This document shows, in pieces, positions 26,525 to 34,875 of a DNA stretch of 40,470 bases. The notes under the pieces were generated by a model, which was not told the DNA's origin, made no database searches, and saw nothing but the letters and a program-made list of their open reading frames with translations. The DNA comes from Gammaproteobacteria bacterium (GTDB taxonomy: Bacteria > Pseudomonadota > Gammaproteobacteria > Pseudomonadales > Ketobacteraceae), in NCBI GenBank assembly GCA_013178375.1, contig JABLXQ010000053.1, positions 1 through 40,470 of the forward strand, written 5' to 3'. How positions within the stretch are numbered: the stretch's first letter is position 1; every line of letters begins with the position of its first letter. The position numbers and the translations under genes were made by a program.

Positions 26525-27709
26525 ATGGCAACGCACCCGGCTTCCGAGCCGTCCGCCACTTATGTCCCTACCACCCGCCCGGACAGCAGCCTATTTCTGC
26601 TGAAATGGCTGTTTGGCGTGATCAGCTTTGTGCTGAAGTCCGGCAGTGAACTGACCCGGCTTACCGGCGAGATGCACCATACGATTGCCCAGACACCGCT
26701 GCCTTTCGCCAAGGATGTTGAGGCCGACCTGCAGAAAGCGCCCCGTGCCTATCGACTACTGGGTGCTGTAATGGGGCAGGGCGCTGACCGGATTCATAAC
26801 TGGCTGGAGCACATTCCGGACGGAGACCACCTGCCGGTTCCGCTGCGGCGCTTTCGTGCCGGCATCAATGGCGTCATGGGGGACAAGCTGCGGGAATGGC
26901 GGCACCCGCTGGCCCAGGACATGAAGTGGGTGGATGCGGAAGGACATACGCTCGACCTGCCCGCATTGCAGGCAAGTCATCCCAGGGGCGTCGTGCTGTT
27001 CCTGCATGGCCTTTGCCTGAGCGAATGGGACTGGCAGGGTGACAGCAATCAGCGCTTTGTCGCTGAACTGAAGGAGCAGGGTTACGGCGTGGCCTGGCTG
27101 CGTTACAACAGCGGCCTGCCGATCTGGGAGAACGGCGCCGCCCTGGCGCGTCTGCTGGAAGAGCAGTGGTCGCCGGCTGCAGCGGGATCGCTGGTGCTGA
27201 TAGGGCACAGTATGGGCGGCCTGCTGATTCGCAGCGCGTTGCATCAGGCTGGCGACGCGGGCTGGACCCGTGCCGTGACACACGCGGCTTATCTGGCGTC
27301 TCCCCATGCCGGCGCGCCACTGGAACGGATCGGCAACTTCGCCAATTCACTGCTCGGTGTTTCCCCTTATTCGAAACCGCTGATGGCGCTGGGCAATATT
27401 CGCAGCCTGGGTATTCGCAGCCTGCGCCACGGCAACGTGACACGGCCGCTGGATGCCAGTGAGAACCAGGTGCCGTTGCCATTGCAGGAGGGCGTGCGTC
27501 ATTTTCTGCTGGCGGCCAGTCTGGCGGATGATCCGTCCAAACGCTGGATTGGCGACGGCCTGGTGCCGGTGCAGAGCGCGTTGGGGGAAAGCCATTTTCC
27601 TGCCGGTCAGGGGCAGGTTGAGCGCGTATATATCGACAACATGGGTCATTTGAGATTGCTGCAGGACGAGCGCACCTATGCTGCGTTGCGAACCTGGTTG
27701 CATGCGTAG
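26525..27709 (+). CDS. Alpha/beta hydrolase (lipase/esterase, PGAP1-like)
   Basis: 394 residues. No classic signal peptide; a hydrophobic patch LFLLKWLFGVISFVL near residues 20-35 may bind membrane or lipid droplet. VVLFLHGLCLSEWDW is the oxyanion strand, VLIGHSMGGLLIRSA holds the nucleophile Ser near 229, GDGLVPVQSAL suits the acid position, and MGHLRLL near the end gives the His. The fold resembles PGAP1-like or triacylglycerol-lipase families acting on bulky hydrophobic substrates. It follows the WS/DGAT gene and could mobilise stored neutral lipid. It converges with dinB, with only 17 bases between the stops. Substrate inferred from context only. Confidence 0.85.
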   Translation: MATHPASEPSATYVPTTRPDSSLFLLKWLFGVISFVLKSGSELTRLTGEMHHTIAQTPLPFAKDVEADLQKAPRAYRLLGAVMGQGADRIHNWLEHIPDGDHLPVPLRRFRAGINGVMGDKLREWRHPLAQDMKWVDAEGHTLDLPALQASHPRGVVLFLHGLCLSEWDWQGDSNQRFVAELKEQGYGVAWLRYNSGLPIWENGAALARLLEEQWSPAAAGSLVLIGHSMGGLLIRSALHQAGDAGWTRAVTHAAYLASPHAGAPLERIGNFANSLLGVSPYSKPLMALGNIRSLGIRSLRHGNVTRPLDASENQVPLPLQEGVRHFLLAASLADDPSKRWIGDGLVPVQSALGESHFPAGQGQVERVYIDNMGHLRLLQDERTYAALRTWLHA

Positions 27710-27726
27710 CTTTTTCAAACCATCAG

Positions 27727-28788
27727 CTAGCCGAAGTTCAACGCAAACTGGGTGAACGGGGTGTGCGACCGCTCGTTGAAGCGCACTCCCACACCCAGCA
27801 GACGCACCGAGATGCCCTTGCGCTGAAACGCTTCGTCGCAGAGGGATTCATACACCGGCAGTGTAGGTTCCTGCACGCAACATTCCATCGTCGTGCTGGT
27901 GAAATCCGCGAACTTTATTTTCACAAACGCTTTCTTTACCTCATCCTTCTGGCGTGAACGGCTGAGCCGGTTTTCCAGACGCTCCTTCAGCGCCGGCAAC
28001 TGGCGGATGCAACTGCCCAGATCCGGCAGATCCTGTGCATAGGTGTGCTCCACACTCAGTGATTTGCGTTCATCCCGTTCCTGCACCGGACGCTCGTCGC
28101 GGCCATGGGCCAGTTGATACAGATACTCCCCGAAACTGCCCACTTTCTCGATGAACTGAAAATGATTGCAGGCGCGAATGTCGGCGCAGGTGCGAAAGCC
28201 CAGCCGATGCAAGCGCTCCGCCGTCACCTTGCCCACACCGTGCAGTCTTTCCACCGGCAGGTTCAGCACAAATCCATCCACGTCTTGCGGCGGAATCACG
28301 AACAGACCATCCGGCTTCTTCCACTCGCTGGCAATCTTGGCCAGGAATTTATTGGGCGCCACGCCGGCGGACACGGTAATGCCCACCTGCGCGCGCACCT
28401 GCTTGCGGATCGCTTCCGCCATGCGGGTGGCGCTGCCCTGAAAATGCGATTGATCCGTTACATCCAGAAATGCTTCATCCAGTGACAGCGGTTCAATCCG
28501 GTCAGTGTATTGCCGCAGTACCCGCATCACCTGCTGCGACACCTCGCTGTAATAGCGGATGCGGTGCGGCAGGATGATCAGCTCGGGGCAAAGACGCATG
28601 GCATAGGCCGACGCCATGGCCGAGCGCACACCGTAGCGCCGCGCTTCATAATTGCAGGTGGAGATCACGCCGCGCCGGCCGGGATCGCCGCCCACCGCCA
28701 CCGGCCGGTTGCGCAATGACGGATCGTCGCGCATTTCCACCGCTGCATAAAAACAGTCGCAATCTATATGAATGATTTTTCGCGTCAT
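27727..28788 (-). CDS. dinB: DNA polymerase IV (Y-family translesion polymerase)
   Basis: About 353 residues from ATG 28788 (MTRKIIHIDCDCFYAAVE); the frame is open ten codons further upstream, but that start would leave the conserved N-terminus extended. Catalytic acidic residues are visible in HIDCDCFYA and SLDEAFLDVT. The finger/palm blocks PVAVGG and STCNYEARRYGVRS, the helix-hairpin-helix VERLHGVGKVTAERL, and a little-finger domain follow. It copies damaged templates and lacks proofreading. An SOS box lies 47 bases upstream and is shared with the divergent LexA-like gene, so both should be induced by DNA damage. The terminal -QFALNFG differs from the classical clamp-binding QxxLxLF but could play that role. 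Confidence 0.97.
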   Translation of the reverse strand: MTRKIIHIDCDCFYAAVEMRDDPSLRNRPVAVGGDPGRRGVISTCNYEARRYGVRSAMASAYAMRLCPELIILPHRIRYYSEVSQQVMRVLRQYTDRIEPLSLDEAFLDVTDQSHFQGSATRMAEAIRKQVRAQVGITVSAGVAPNKFLAKIASEWKKPDGLFVIPPQDVDGFVLNLPVERLHGVGKVTAERLHRLGFRTCADIRACNHFQFIEKVGSFGEYLYQLAHGRDERPVQERDERKSLSVEHTYAQDLPDLGSCIRQLPALKERLENRLSRSRQKDEVKKAFVKIKFADFTSTTMECCVQEPTLPVYESLCDEAFQRKGISVRLLGVGVRFNERSHTPFTQFALNFG

Positions 28789-28834
28789 GGGAAATTTTCG
28801 TGAAAAAGACTTTGCCAAAACTGCGCTGCTGATA

Positions 28835-28854
28835 TACTGTAATTATATACAGTA
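28835..28854. promoter_or_regulatory. LexA (SOS) box between dinB and the LexA-like gene
   Basis: TACTGTAATTATATACAGTA: both half-sites TACTG and CAGTA are perfect with the right 10-base centre, only slightly off the alternating TA consensus. Its location between two divergent genes fits control of both. Confidence 0.93.
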
Positions 28855-29018
28855 AATGGTGGTCGTGAAAAGCAGTCGCGCTATTTATTTGGATGCAGCG
28901 TGGATTTGAATACCAGGTGAATCCCAAGCCGGGCAGATGTGGAAGTTGCGCATTGCGCCTGTCTACTTTCACCCATGATGCAAGCGATGTGAGATACGCG
29001 GTCAGGAGGAATCAGGTC

Positions 29019-29387
29019 ATGCAGGAACAAGGTCAACTGCCCTTTGAAGTGAGCGGACATGCGTCGGTGCGGCCTGCGGTGGCGCTGAAGCTGTTGCGGG
29101 AACATGCGACCTATCTGCTGCGGGTGCGGGGCGATGCCATGCAGTCTGCCGGCATTCACGACGGTGACCTGATTGCAGTGCGCAAATCCGTGCGGGCAGG
29201 CGAGGGCAAGTTGGTGGTGGCACGGGTGAAGGATGCTGCGGCACCGACGCCGCGCTGGCGCGGCCGGCAGTCTGATCCGGCCTGGTCTGAAAGGACGGCC
29301 AGCCTGCCGTTTATCCTGGCGCCGGACAATCTGGTTATCAATGGACGGTTTGTCGGCGTGGTGCGGGAGCGCAGAACGCTGCACTGA
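29019..29387 (+). CDS. LexA/UmuD-like S24 domain protein lacking the catalytic serine
   Basis: About 122 residues from ATG 29019, chosen for a strong AGGAGGA Shine-Dalgarno 9 bases upstream; the frame is open back to ATG 28893, which has no ribosome site. The fold of the LexA/UmuD C-terminal domain is recognisable: YLLRVRGDAMQSAGIHDGDLIAV, then GKLVVARV and a final LAPDNLVINGRFVGVV. The catalytic Ser of GDSM is Ala40 here (GCC codon), and the LexA lysine region (VKR) is not apparent, so self-cleavage should be impossible. There is no DNA-binding domain. The divergent LexA box and dinB make it an SOS gene. It might pair with LexA, UmuD or a polymerase as an inert partner; no umuC lies nearby. 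Confidence 0.75.
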   Translation: MQEQGQLPFEVSGHASVRPAVALKLLREHATYLLRVRGDAMQSAGIHDGDLIAVRKSVRAGEGKLVVARVKDAAAPTPRWRGRQSDPAWSERTASLPFILAPDNLVINGRFVGVVRERRTLH

Positions 29388-29410
29388 TCTGATCTGGTCG
29401 GAAAAATAGG

Positions 29411-29520
29411 ACGAAGGTTATTCGAGTAACGCTGAAAAACAGAAGACTTCTCGCGCAGTAAAATCGTCACCCAACGTTTACTGCCTCGTTTGGCTGCGGT
29501 TAATCCCGCAGCCTTTTTTT
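29411..29520 (+). ncRNA. Candidate structured RNA or structured 3' UTR
   Basis: Three successive hairpins lie after the LexA-like gene: GTTA-ttcgag-TAAC (29417-29430), GCAGTAAA...TTTACTGC (29455-29462/29477-29484, with an inner CGT/ACG pair), and the terminator at 29492. No ORF is evident. No convincing dedicated promoter was seen, so it may be only the gene's 3' UTR. Confidence 0.3.
29492..29520 (+). terminator. Intrinsic terminator after the LexA-like gene
   Basis: GGCTGCGG (29492-29499), 6-base loop, CCGCAGCC (29506-29513), then seven T. A strong terminator for the SOS transcript. Confidence 0.9.
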
Positions 29521-29540
29521 ATTCGAAGCCCTTTTTATTT

Positions 29541-29587
29541 AAAAAAGTGCGCCGGCGGTTTTGGAGCAACAGCCTGCCAGCCGCCGG
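29541..29587 (-). terminator. Probable terminator of the first response-regulator gene
   Basis: On the minus strand CCGGCGG (29587-29581) pairs with CCGCCGG (29558-29552) across a 22-base loop, followed after CGCAC by TTTTTT. The large loop makes it weaker than the facing terminator. Confidence 0.5.
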
Positions 29588-29599
29588 TGATTGAACTAC

Positions 29600-30619
29600 T
29601 CAGAAGAACAGAGCCACCAGCAGGGCAATGGCACCCAGTGCAACGCCAGCGATGCCCAGCATGTTGTTGCCGGCGCCACCGGATTTCTGCGCCAGCTGTT
29701 CGGCGATCATGTCGCGGGCGTTGGCGATCTCGCCTTGCGCCACGTCCTGGGCGACGGCGCGGCTGATTTCATGGGCCGCTTCCTTGGCGGTTTCACCGGC
29801 GGCAGCGGCTGCGGTGAACTGGGCGATTTTCTTCACTTCCTCGATCAATTCAGGCGAGGCGTGACGCGTGGCGTCGATAGCCGTTTCCAGCGCACCCAGA
29901 TTGCTGGAGATGCGGTTTTCCAGCTGACGATTGACCTGCTCGAATTTTTCATCGAACAGTGCGGCGGCAATGCGCTGGCTGTTGGCGTTGCTGAGCTGGT
30001 TGATGCGGGTATCGGACTGCGAATTGAGTTCCTGCCGCAGCGACTGCTTGGCGGATTCGATGTCTGCCTGCAGTTCCTGTTTCAGCTGGTCGCGAACAGA
30101 ATCGCCCAGGGATTTCTGGAAAGACTCCATGCGCTCTTCGATGATCTTGCGCACCATGTTTTCCACCACGCGGGTACTGATGCCCACGGCCTGGGTAGGA
30201 GCGGCTTTGCTATCGGCAGGTTTTTCGTTCGACGCGGACTGCATGTTGTCACCGGAATCGAGTTTGTTGAGGATAGCCATCAGGGTGGCGGACGGAGCAG
30301 GTTTGGGCAGAATGGCATAGGCGCCAAGGGCCAGGGCCTGTTCGCCGTAGTCGGTGCCTTCCTTCGAGGTACACATGATGATCGGGATGTTGCGGGTGTC
30401 CGGATTGGATTTGATGGCCTTGGTGGCTTCGAATCCGTCCATGCCCGGCATGAGGTGGTCCATGAAAATGATATCGGGGTTGTTGCTGGACAGGTAATTC
30501 AGCGCATCACCTGCCGACTCGGCAAAATCCGTTTTGATGCCTTGTTGCTGAAGCAATTTCTTCAATGAAAACCGGGCGGACTTGGAGTCATCCACCACCA
30601 GAGCGTGTTTGATAGCCAT
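29600..30619 (-). CDS. Response regulator receiver with coiled coil and C-terminal membrane anchor
   Basis: About 339 residues from ATG 30619 (a GTG six bases upstream is possible). Residues 1-120 are a CheY-type receiver: VVDDS (acidic pair Asp10/11), phospho-acceptor Asp54 in [12 protein letters not shown] switch residue and LPKP lysine. There is no DNA-binding or enzymatic output domain. Residues about 145-300 are charged helices likely to form a coiled coil ([38 protein letters not shown]), then a single C-terminal TM helix ([20 protein letters not shown]), making it tail-anchored. A paralogue lies directly upstream (30843-31697). The role is unknown; phosphorylation might change oligomer state at the membrane. 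No histidine kinase is nearby. Confidence 0.88.
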   Translation of the reverse strand: MAIKHALVVDDSKSARFSLKKLLQQQGIKTDFAESAGDALNYLSSNNPDIIFMDHLMPGMDGFEATKAIKSNPDTRNIPIIMCTSKEGTDYGEQALALGAYAILPKPAPSATLMAILNKLDSGDNMQSASNEKPADSKAAPTQAVGISTRVVENMVRKIIEERMESFQKSLGDSVRDQLKQELQADIESAKQSLRQELNSQSDTRINQLSNANSQRIAAALFDEKFEQVNRQLENRISSNLGALETAIDATRHASPELIEEVKKIAQFTAAAAAGETAKEAAHEISRAVAQDVAQGEIANARDMIAEQLAQKSGGAGNNMLGIAGVALGAIALLVALFF

Positions 30620-30842
30620 GGGCACTTCTTCTGTAGTACTCGATCAGATATGTCGGAATTGACAGTATAGACCGCATTATGGACGCGATCCCCGTCAAAC
30701 CGCCGGATTTGGGCACATTAAGCGCTTGTTAAGTATGACAAACTTTAACGGGGTTTGCCGAGGGCAAATCGTCGGGATGGGTTGACTGTGGGAAGGCGGC
30801 GGGGCGCGGGGCCGGAAAATCCGGACAGTTTCAGCTGATCCG

Positions 30843-31697
30843 TCAGCTAATCCAGAGCGCCACAACCCCTCCCATCAGTGCCACTGCCAGCCAGAATGGG
30901 ATCAGGTACCAGCGATCCCGCAGCAACTGGGGTATCCGCAGCAACCGGCGCTGGCGGCGGCGGGCGTTGTTGGCCCGGATGCGCAGATCCACTTCCTGCA
31001 GGATGTCCTGCTTCAATGTCACCTGGGTCTGGGTCAGATCCTGCGCCAGGACATCGAATTTGGCGGTGATGTGGTGGCGCAGTTCCAGGTTGAGCTGGTG
31101 CAGCTTGGAATCGGTGATCGAGTGGATCAGGGTGGCGAGGCCTTTGGCCGGGTAGGTGGAATGGCCGGACTGGCCCTGCTCCACCTGCCGCAGGCGCTGG
31201 TCGATATTCTGCTGCAGTTCGTCACCGACCCGCTGGATGTGTTTTTCCATGGTGAAGGTGAGATGGTCGCGCAGGGAAGTCAGCTGCTGGTCGATACTGC
31301 TGGCGATCTGGTCCGCCTGGGCCGGGCGCTGGTAGGCGACTCCTGCCAGCACCTCGGAAATCTTGTTCCAGGTGGCGGGCTTGGGAATCACGCCCACGGC
31401 ACCGGTGGCCATGGCTTCCTGCTTGTAGGCCTCGTCGTTTTCGCTGGTGTACATCACCACCGGGATGGTGGCGGTGTCGGGATTGCTGCGCATGGCACGG
31501 ATCGCTTCCAGGCCGCTCATGCCGGGCATGGTGTGATCCATGAAGATGATGTCGGGCTTTTTGGTCTTGAGGTAATCCAGCGCCTGGATGCCGGATTCGC
31601 TTTGGTCCACCTGGGCGCCCTTGCGCTCCAGCAGACGTTTGAGTACGTTCCGCGCCGAGGCGGAGTCGTCGACCACGAGGGTTTGCAGTGCTGACAT
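30843..31697 (-). CDS. Second tail-anchored response regulator (paralogue)
   Basis: 284 residues with the same plan as its neighbour: receiver 1-120 (VVDDS, Asp54 in IFMDHTMPGMSG, MYTSEND, IPKP), a helical middle (QLTSLRDHLTFTMEKHIQRVG; TQTQVTLKQDILQEVDLRIR), a very basic stretch (NNARRRQRRLLRI) and a C-terminal TM helix (YLIPFWLAVALMGGVVALWI). The basic patch next to the TM fits a cytoplasmic receiver. The helical region is shorter and diverged compared with the downstream paralogue. A DUF4112 gene lies 68 bases upstream on the same strand; the gap to the second regulator is 223 bases, so separate transcription is possible. Function unknown. Confidence 0.88.
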   Translation of the reverse strand: MSALQTLVVDDSASARNVLKRLLERKGAQVDQSESGIQALDYLKTKKPDIIFMDHTMPGMSGLEAIRAMRSNPDTATIPVVMYTSENDEAYKQEAMATGAVGVIPKPATWNKISEVLAGVAYQRPAQADQIASSIDQQLTSLRDHLTFTMEKHIQRVGDELQQNIDQRLRQVEQGQSGHSTYPAKGLATLIHSITDSKLHQLNLELRHHITAKFDVLAQDLTQTQVTLKQDILQEVDLRIRANNARRRQRRLLRIPQLLRDRWYLIPFWLAVALMGGVVALWIS

Positions 31698-31765
31698 GGA
31701 ATAACCGCCGTTATTTTTTGTTATGAAGGCGAATCGCCAATTTACTGCAGTTGTATTCAGTATGT

Positions 31766-32149
31766 CTATCGCTTTGAATTGTTCAAGCTGTCGTCATCCT
31801 GCCGGGATTCGATGGCATCCAGCAGCAATCGCATATTGCGGGCGTTGGCTTTGAAACTGGCGTCCAGAATGTCGCCCAGAATGGGCACTGATCCCGCCAG
31901 CACGTCGATCAGGATATTCACCAGCATGCGCAGCTGAATCCGCCCGGACACGCCGTATTTGCGTGCGCCGATCAGGATGAACAGCGAGGCCAGACCCGTG
32001 AGCACGTCGCCGGCCACCGGAATCAGGCCGATAATGAAATCCCAGCCGACGCGGTAGCGGGTGAAGGGGATGCGGAACTGGTTGTCGAGCAGATTGGCCA
32101 GTCGTTGCAGGTTCTGGATCGAATAGATGCCGGTTTGGCCGTTTTCCAC
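31766..32149 (-). CDS. DUF4112 family small membrane protein
   Basis: 127 residues matching DUF4112: an N-terminal LANLLDNQFRIPFTRYRVGWDFIIGLIPVAGD block followed by two hydrophobic segments (DVLTGLASLFILIGARKYG; MLVNILIDVLAGSVPILGDILD) with the repeated IPV/VPI-x-GD motif, and a polar tail. The family's biochemical role is not known. It is divergent from the EstB-like hydrolase (73 bases between starts) and upstream of the two tail-anchored receivers, a possible membrane-linked unit. Confidence 0.85.
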   Translation of the reverse strand: MENGQTGIYSIQNLQRLANLLDNQFRIPFTRYRVGWDFIIGLIPVAGDVLTGLASLFILIGARKYGVSGRIQLRMLVNILIDVLAGSVPILGDILDASFKANARNMRLLLDAIESRQDDDSLNNSKR

Positions 32150-32222
32150 AGTGGTTTCCTTTACCTTGGGGGGCAGGGGATTCTACCATCGGGTCTTTGG
32201 GCTTTTCTAATCAGGTGTTTGC

Positions 32223-33386
32223 ATGGCAATTACGGCAGTGCAGGGCCGCTGCGACGCGCGTTTCGAATTCGTGCGCCAGGCGTTTTCCGATCTCATGAAC
32301 GAACCGGGCCAGCGTGGCGCCGGGGTCAGCCTGTACTGGCGCGGCGAGACCGTGGTGGATCTGTGGGCGGGTACCCGCGACAAGGATGCCCGTCTGCCCT
32401 GGCAACAGGACACCCTGGTAAATGTGTTTTCCACCAGCAAGGGAGTCGCGGCGTTGGCAGTGCAGAAGGCGCTGGACCTGGGCCTGCTGGATCTGCAGAA
32501 AACCATTGCCTATTACTGGCCGGAATATGGCTGCGAGGGCAAGAAGGATGCCCGGGTGGGCTGGATTCTGAATCATCGCGTCGGGCAGCCCGCGATCAAG
32601 ACGCCGCTGCCGGATGAGGCGCTGTTTGACTGGGAGCGGATGATATCTACCCTGGCGCAGGAAAGTCCCTGGTGGCAGCCGGGTCAGAGCCACGGTTATC
32701 ACATGGTCACCTATGGCTGGCTGCTGGGCGAGGTGTTCCGCCGTGCGGCGGGTATTTCCATCGGACAGTTTTTGCGGGAGGAACTGGCGCAACCACTGGG
32801 GCTGGATATGTTCCTGGGGGTGCCTGAGGCTGAATTTTCAAGGCTGGCGGACCTGTCCGGTTCCCGCGACCGGCCTCACAGTGGCCGGCTGTACCTGTTC
32901 GACAAGGTGCTGGGCGAGCCGGAATCCATGACCTCCAAAGCGCTGACCAATCCCAAAACGCTCATGACCAGCTCCAATGCCGAGGCCTGGCGGCGGATGG
33001 AACTGCCGTCTGCCAACCTGCATGCCACGGCGGCGGCGCTGGCGACCCTGTACGGCAAGGTGGCCTGTCGCGAGGGCGTGCTATCGGCGCAGGCGCTGCG
33101 GCGCTGTCAGCAGGAAGAAAGCGTGGGGGATGATCCGGTGCTGCTCACCCGTACCCGGTTCGGGCCCGGTTTTTTGCTGCAGCAGGTGGGGCATCCCGAG
33201 ACCGGCTTCGGCCCCGGTACCCAGGCGTTCGGCCATCCTGGTTCCGGCGGCTCGCTGGCGTTTGCCGATCCTGAGCAGGAATTGGGTTTTGGTTTCGTGA
33301 TGAATCAGATGGGACCTTATGTGATGGTGGACCCGCGCCCGCGCCGTCTAGTGGATGCGGTTTACCAGTGTCTGGCGCGGATCTGA
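32223..33386 (+). CDS. Serine hydrolase, beta-lactamase/EstB-type esterase
   Basis: 387 residues of the class C beta-lactamase-like fold. VFSTSKGVAALA gives the SxxK motif (Ser near 70) and YGWLLGEVFRRAAG the YxN-like tyrosine; the third motif is HPGSGGSLAF, as in EstB-type esterases that have HxG in place of KTG. No signal peptide, so it is probably cytoplasmic. It likely cleaves carboxylic esters, not beta-lactams. It is followed 27 bases later by an MFS transporter in the same direction and is probably cotranscribed with it. Confidence 0.9.
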   Translation: MAITAVQGRCDARFEFVRQAFSDLMNEPGQRGAGVSLYWRGETVVDLWAGTRDKDARLPWQQDTLVNVFSTSKGVAALAVQKALDLGLLDLQKTIAYYWPEYGCEGKKDARVGWILNHRVGQPAIKTPLPDEALFDWERMISTLAQESPWWQPGQSHGYHMVTYGWLLGEVFRRAAGISIGQFLREELAQPLGLDMFLGVPEAEFSRLADLSGSRDRPHSGRLYLFDKVLGEPESMTSKALTNPKTLMTSSNAEAWRRMELPSANLHATAAALATLYGKVACREGVLSAQALRRCQQEESVGDDPVLLTRTRFGPGFLLQQVGHPETGFGPGTQAFGHPGSGGSLAFADPEQELGFGFVMNQMGPYVMVDPRPRRLVDAVYQCLARI

Positions 33387-33412
33387 ACGATCCGCATTAC
33401 AAGGATTCCCTT

Positions 33413-34594
33413 TTGACCCCTTCTTCCCAGGAAAAACGTACGGTCTTGCTGCTGGCGGCAGCCCAGGCCCTGTTTCAGACGTCCGCCGTCATTGTGGTGA
33501 CCCTGTCCGGGTTGGCGGGGCTGCAACTGGCCGAGGACAAGAGCCTGTCCACCCTGCCGGTGGCCATGATGATGGTGGCGGCAGCAGTGTTGATGATTCC
33601 AGCCTCGTTGCTGATGCAGCGCTTCGGCCGCCGGGCCGGGTTTCTGGCCGGCGCGATGCTGGGCTGCCTCGCGGGGCTGACCGCGGCGGCGTCACTCTGG
33701 CTGCACAGCTTCTGGCTGTTTGTGGTGTCCAGCATGCTGGTGGGGGGCTATCAATCGTTCGCCCAGTACTACCGGTTTGCGGCGGCGGACGCCGCCAGTG
33801 TCGCGTTCCGAAGTCGCGCCATCGCCTGGGTGACAGCGGGCGGTGTGGTGGCTGCACTGGCCGGTACCAGCATCGTCAAGCTGGCGCAGGGGATCGGTAG
33901 CGATCCGTTCCTGTACGCGTATCTGGCCATGGTGGCGCTGGGGCTTGCGGCGCTGCTGGTCATTTCCCGCCTGCAACTGCCGCCGCCTCCGGTGGCCACG
34001 GTGGAGGAGGGCAGTGCACGTCCCCTGCGGCAGATCATGCGCCAGCCGGCTTTCATCACCGCGTTGACCGGGTCTGCGGCGGGCTATGGGGTAATGATGC
34101 TGGTGATGACGGCCACCCCGCTGGCCATGTTGCAGTGTGGTCAACCTGATTCCGCCAGTGTGATCCAGTGGCACGTGCTGGGCATGTTCGTGCCGTCCTT
34201 TTTTACCGGTCACCTGATTGCGCGGTTCGGTGTGCTGAATGTAATGCTGGCCGGCATTTTGTTGCTGGCTGGGCACGTGGCAATTGCGCTGAGTGGAGAC
34301 GCTTACCTGCATTTTCTATCGGGGCTGATTCTGCTGGGGATGGGCTGGAATTTTCTGTTCATCGGAGGCACGGCGTTGCTGACGGAAACCTATCGTCCCA
34401 GCGAACGCGCCCGCACCCAGGCCACCCATGATTTTCTGGTGTTTGGCGTGATGAGTGCGGGGTCGTTTGCGGCGGGCAGTCTGCTGGCCCGGTTTGGCTG
34501 GCAGATGGTGAATTGGGTGGCGCTGCCGATACTGGTCTTTGCCCTGGTGGCGGTGCTGATGCTGGCGTGGTCGCGCAGGAAAGCTATTGCATAA
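33413..34594 (+). CDS. Major facilitator superfamily transporter
   Basis: About 393 residues from TTG 33413, chosen because AAGGA sits 8 bases upstream and this avoids overlap with the hydrolase; the frame itself is open from 33368. Roughly 12 hydrophobic helices. The loop MQRFGRRAGFLAGAMLGC is the MFS motif A (GxxxDRxGRR-like), and a similar loop ARFGVLNVMLAG lies in the second half. The order of helices resembles YnfM/BacE-like drug or metabolite exporters. Substrate unknown; pairing with an esterase suggests transport of an ester or its product. Confidence 0.88.
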   Translation: MTPSSQEKRTVLLLAAAQALFQTSAVIVVTLSGLAGLQLAEDKSLSTLPVAMMMVAAAVLMIPASLLMQRFGRRAGFLAGAMLGCLAGLTAAASLWLHSFWLFVVSSMLVGGYQSFAQYYRFAAADAASVAFRSRAIAWVTAGGVVAALAGTSIVKLAQGIGSDPFLYAYLAMVALGLAALLVISRLQLPPPPVATVEEGSARPLRQIMRQPAFITALTGSAAGYGVMMLVMTATPLAMLQCGQPDSASVIQWHVLGMFVPSFFTGHLIARFGVLNVMLAGILLLAGHVAIALSGDAYLHFLSGLILLGMGWNFLFIGGTALLTETYRPSERARTQATHDFLVFGVMSAGSFAAGSLLARFGWQMVNWVALPILVFALVAVLMLAWSRRKAIA

Positions 34595-34605
34595 ATCGCG
34601 GATGG

Positions 34606-34875
34606 CTATTTCAGGAATCGCTGATGGCTCTTCCCGTCACATTCCACACCCGTCGTGCTGTGTTTGCAGGCGCAGAAAAACAGGATTTCATCTTTGGGTG
34701 CCGTAAAGGGAACCGGCTGGAATGCGGTTCCCGCATGACTGTTGTCGCAGAATGGCTGGCGCTGGCTCAGTCCGCAGCTGCACCAGAAATAAGTGAGGCC
34801 CTTCAGCACCCGCACCGGGCATGGCCGGGTGTCGGCAACCCTGGGTGATGTCGGACGAGACGGTTGCTCAGGCAC
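34606..34875 (-). CDS. CDGSH iron-sulfur protein with two cluster motifs
   Basis: 89 residues with two CDGSH-type motifs: CSCGLSQRQPFCDNSH and CACKHSTTGVECDGKSH, the second with one extra residue. Each should bind a 2Fe-2S cluster through three Cys and one His. Small two-motif bacterial proteins of this kind have putative electron-transfer or redox-sensing roles. Its start overlaps the end of the EfpL gene by 8 bases, indicating translational coupling. It converges with the MFS gene. Confidence 0.9.
   Translation of the reverse strand: MPEQPSRPTSPRVADTRPCPVRVLKGLTYFWCSCGLSQRQPFCDNSHAGTAFQPVPFTAPKDEILFFCACKHSTTGVECDGKSHQRFLK

Noticed and set aside
28893-29018. N-terminal extension of the LexA-like protein with a Cys-Gly pair that might be a UmuD-type cleavage site
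   Set aside because: No ribosome-binding site, no surrounding similarity to UmuD, and a dead protease makes cleavage meaningless; AGGAGGA favours ATG 29019.
34600-34640. Short direct repeat AATCGCGGATGGCT / AATCGCTGATGGCT
   Set aside because: Two imperfect copies over the MFS stop and the CDGSH C-terminus; no further copies, best explained by chance.
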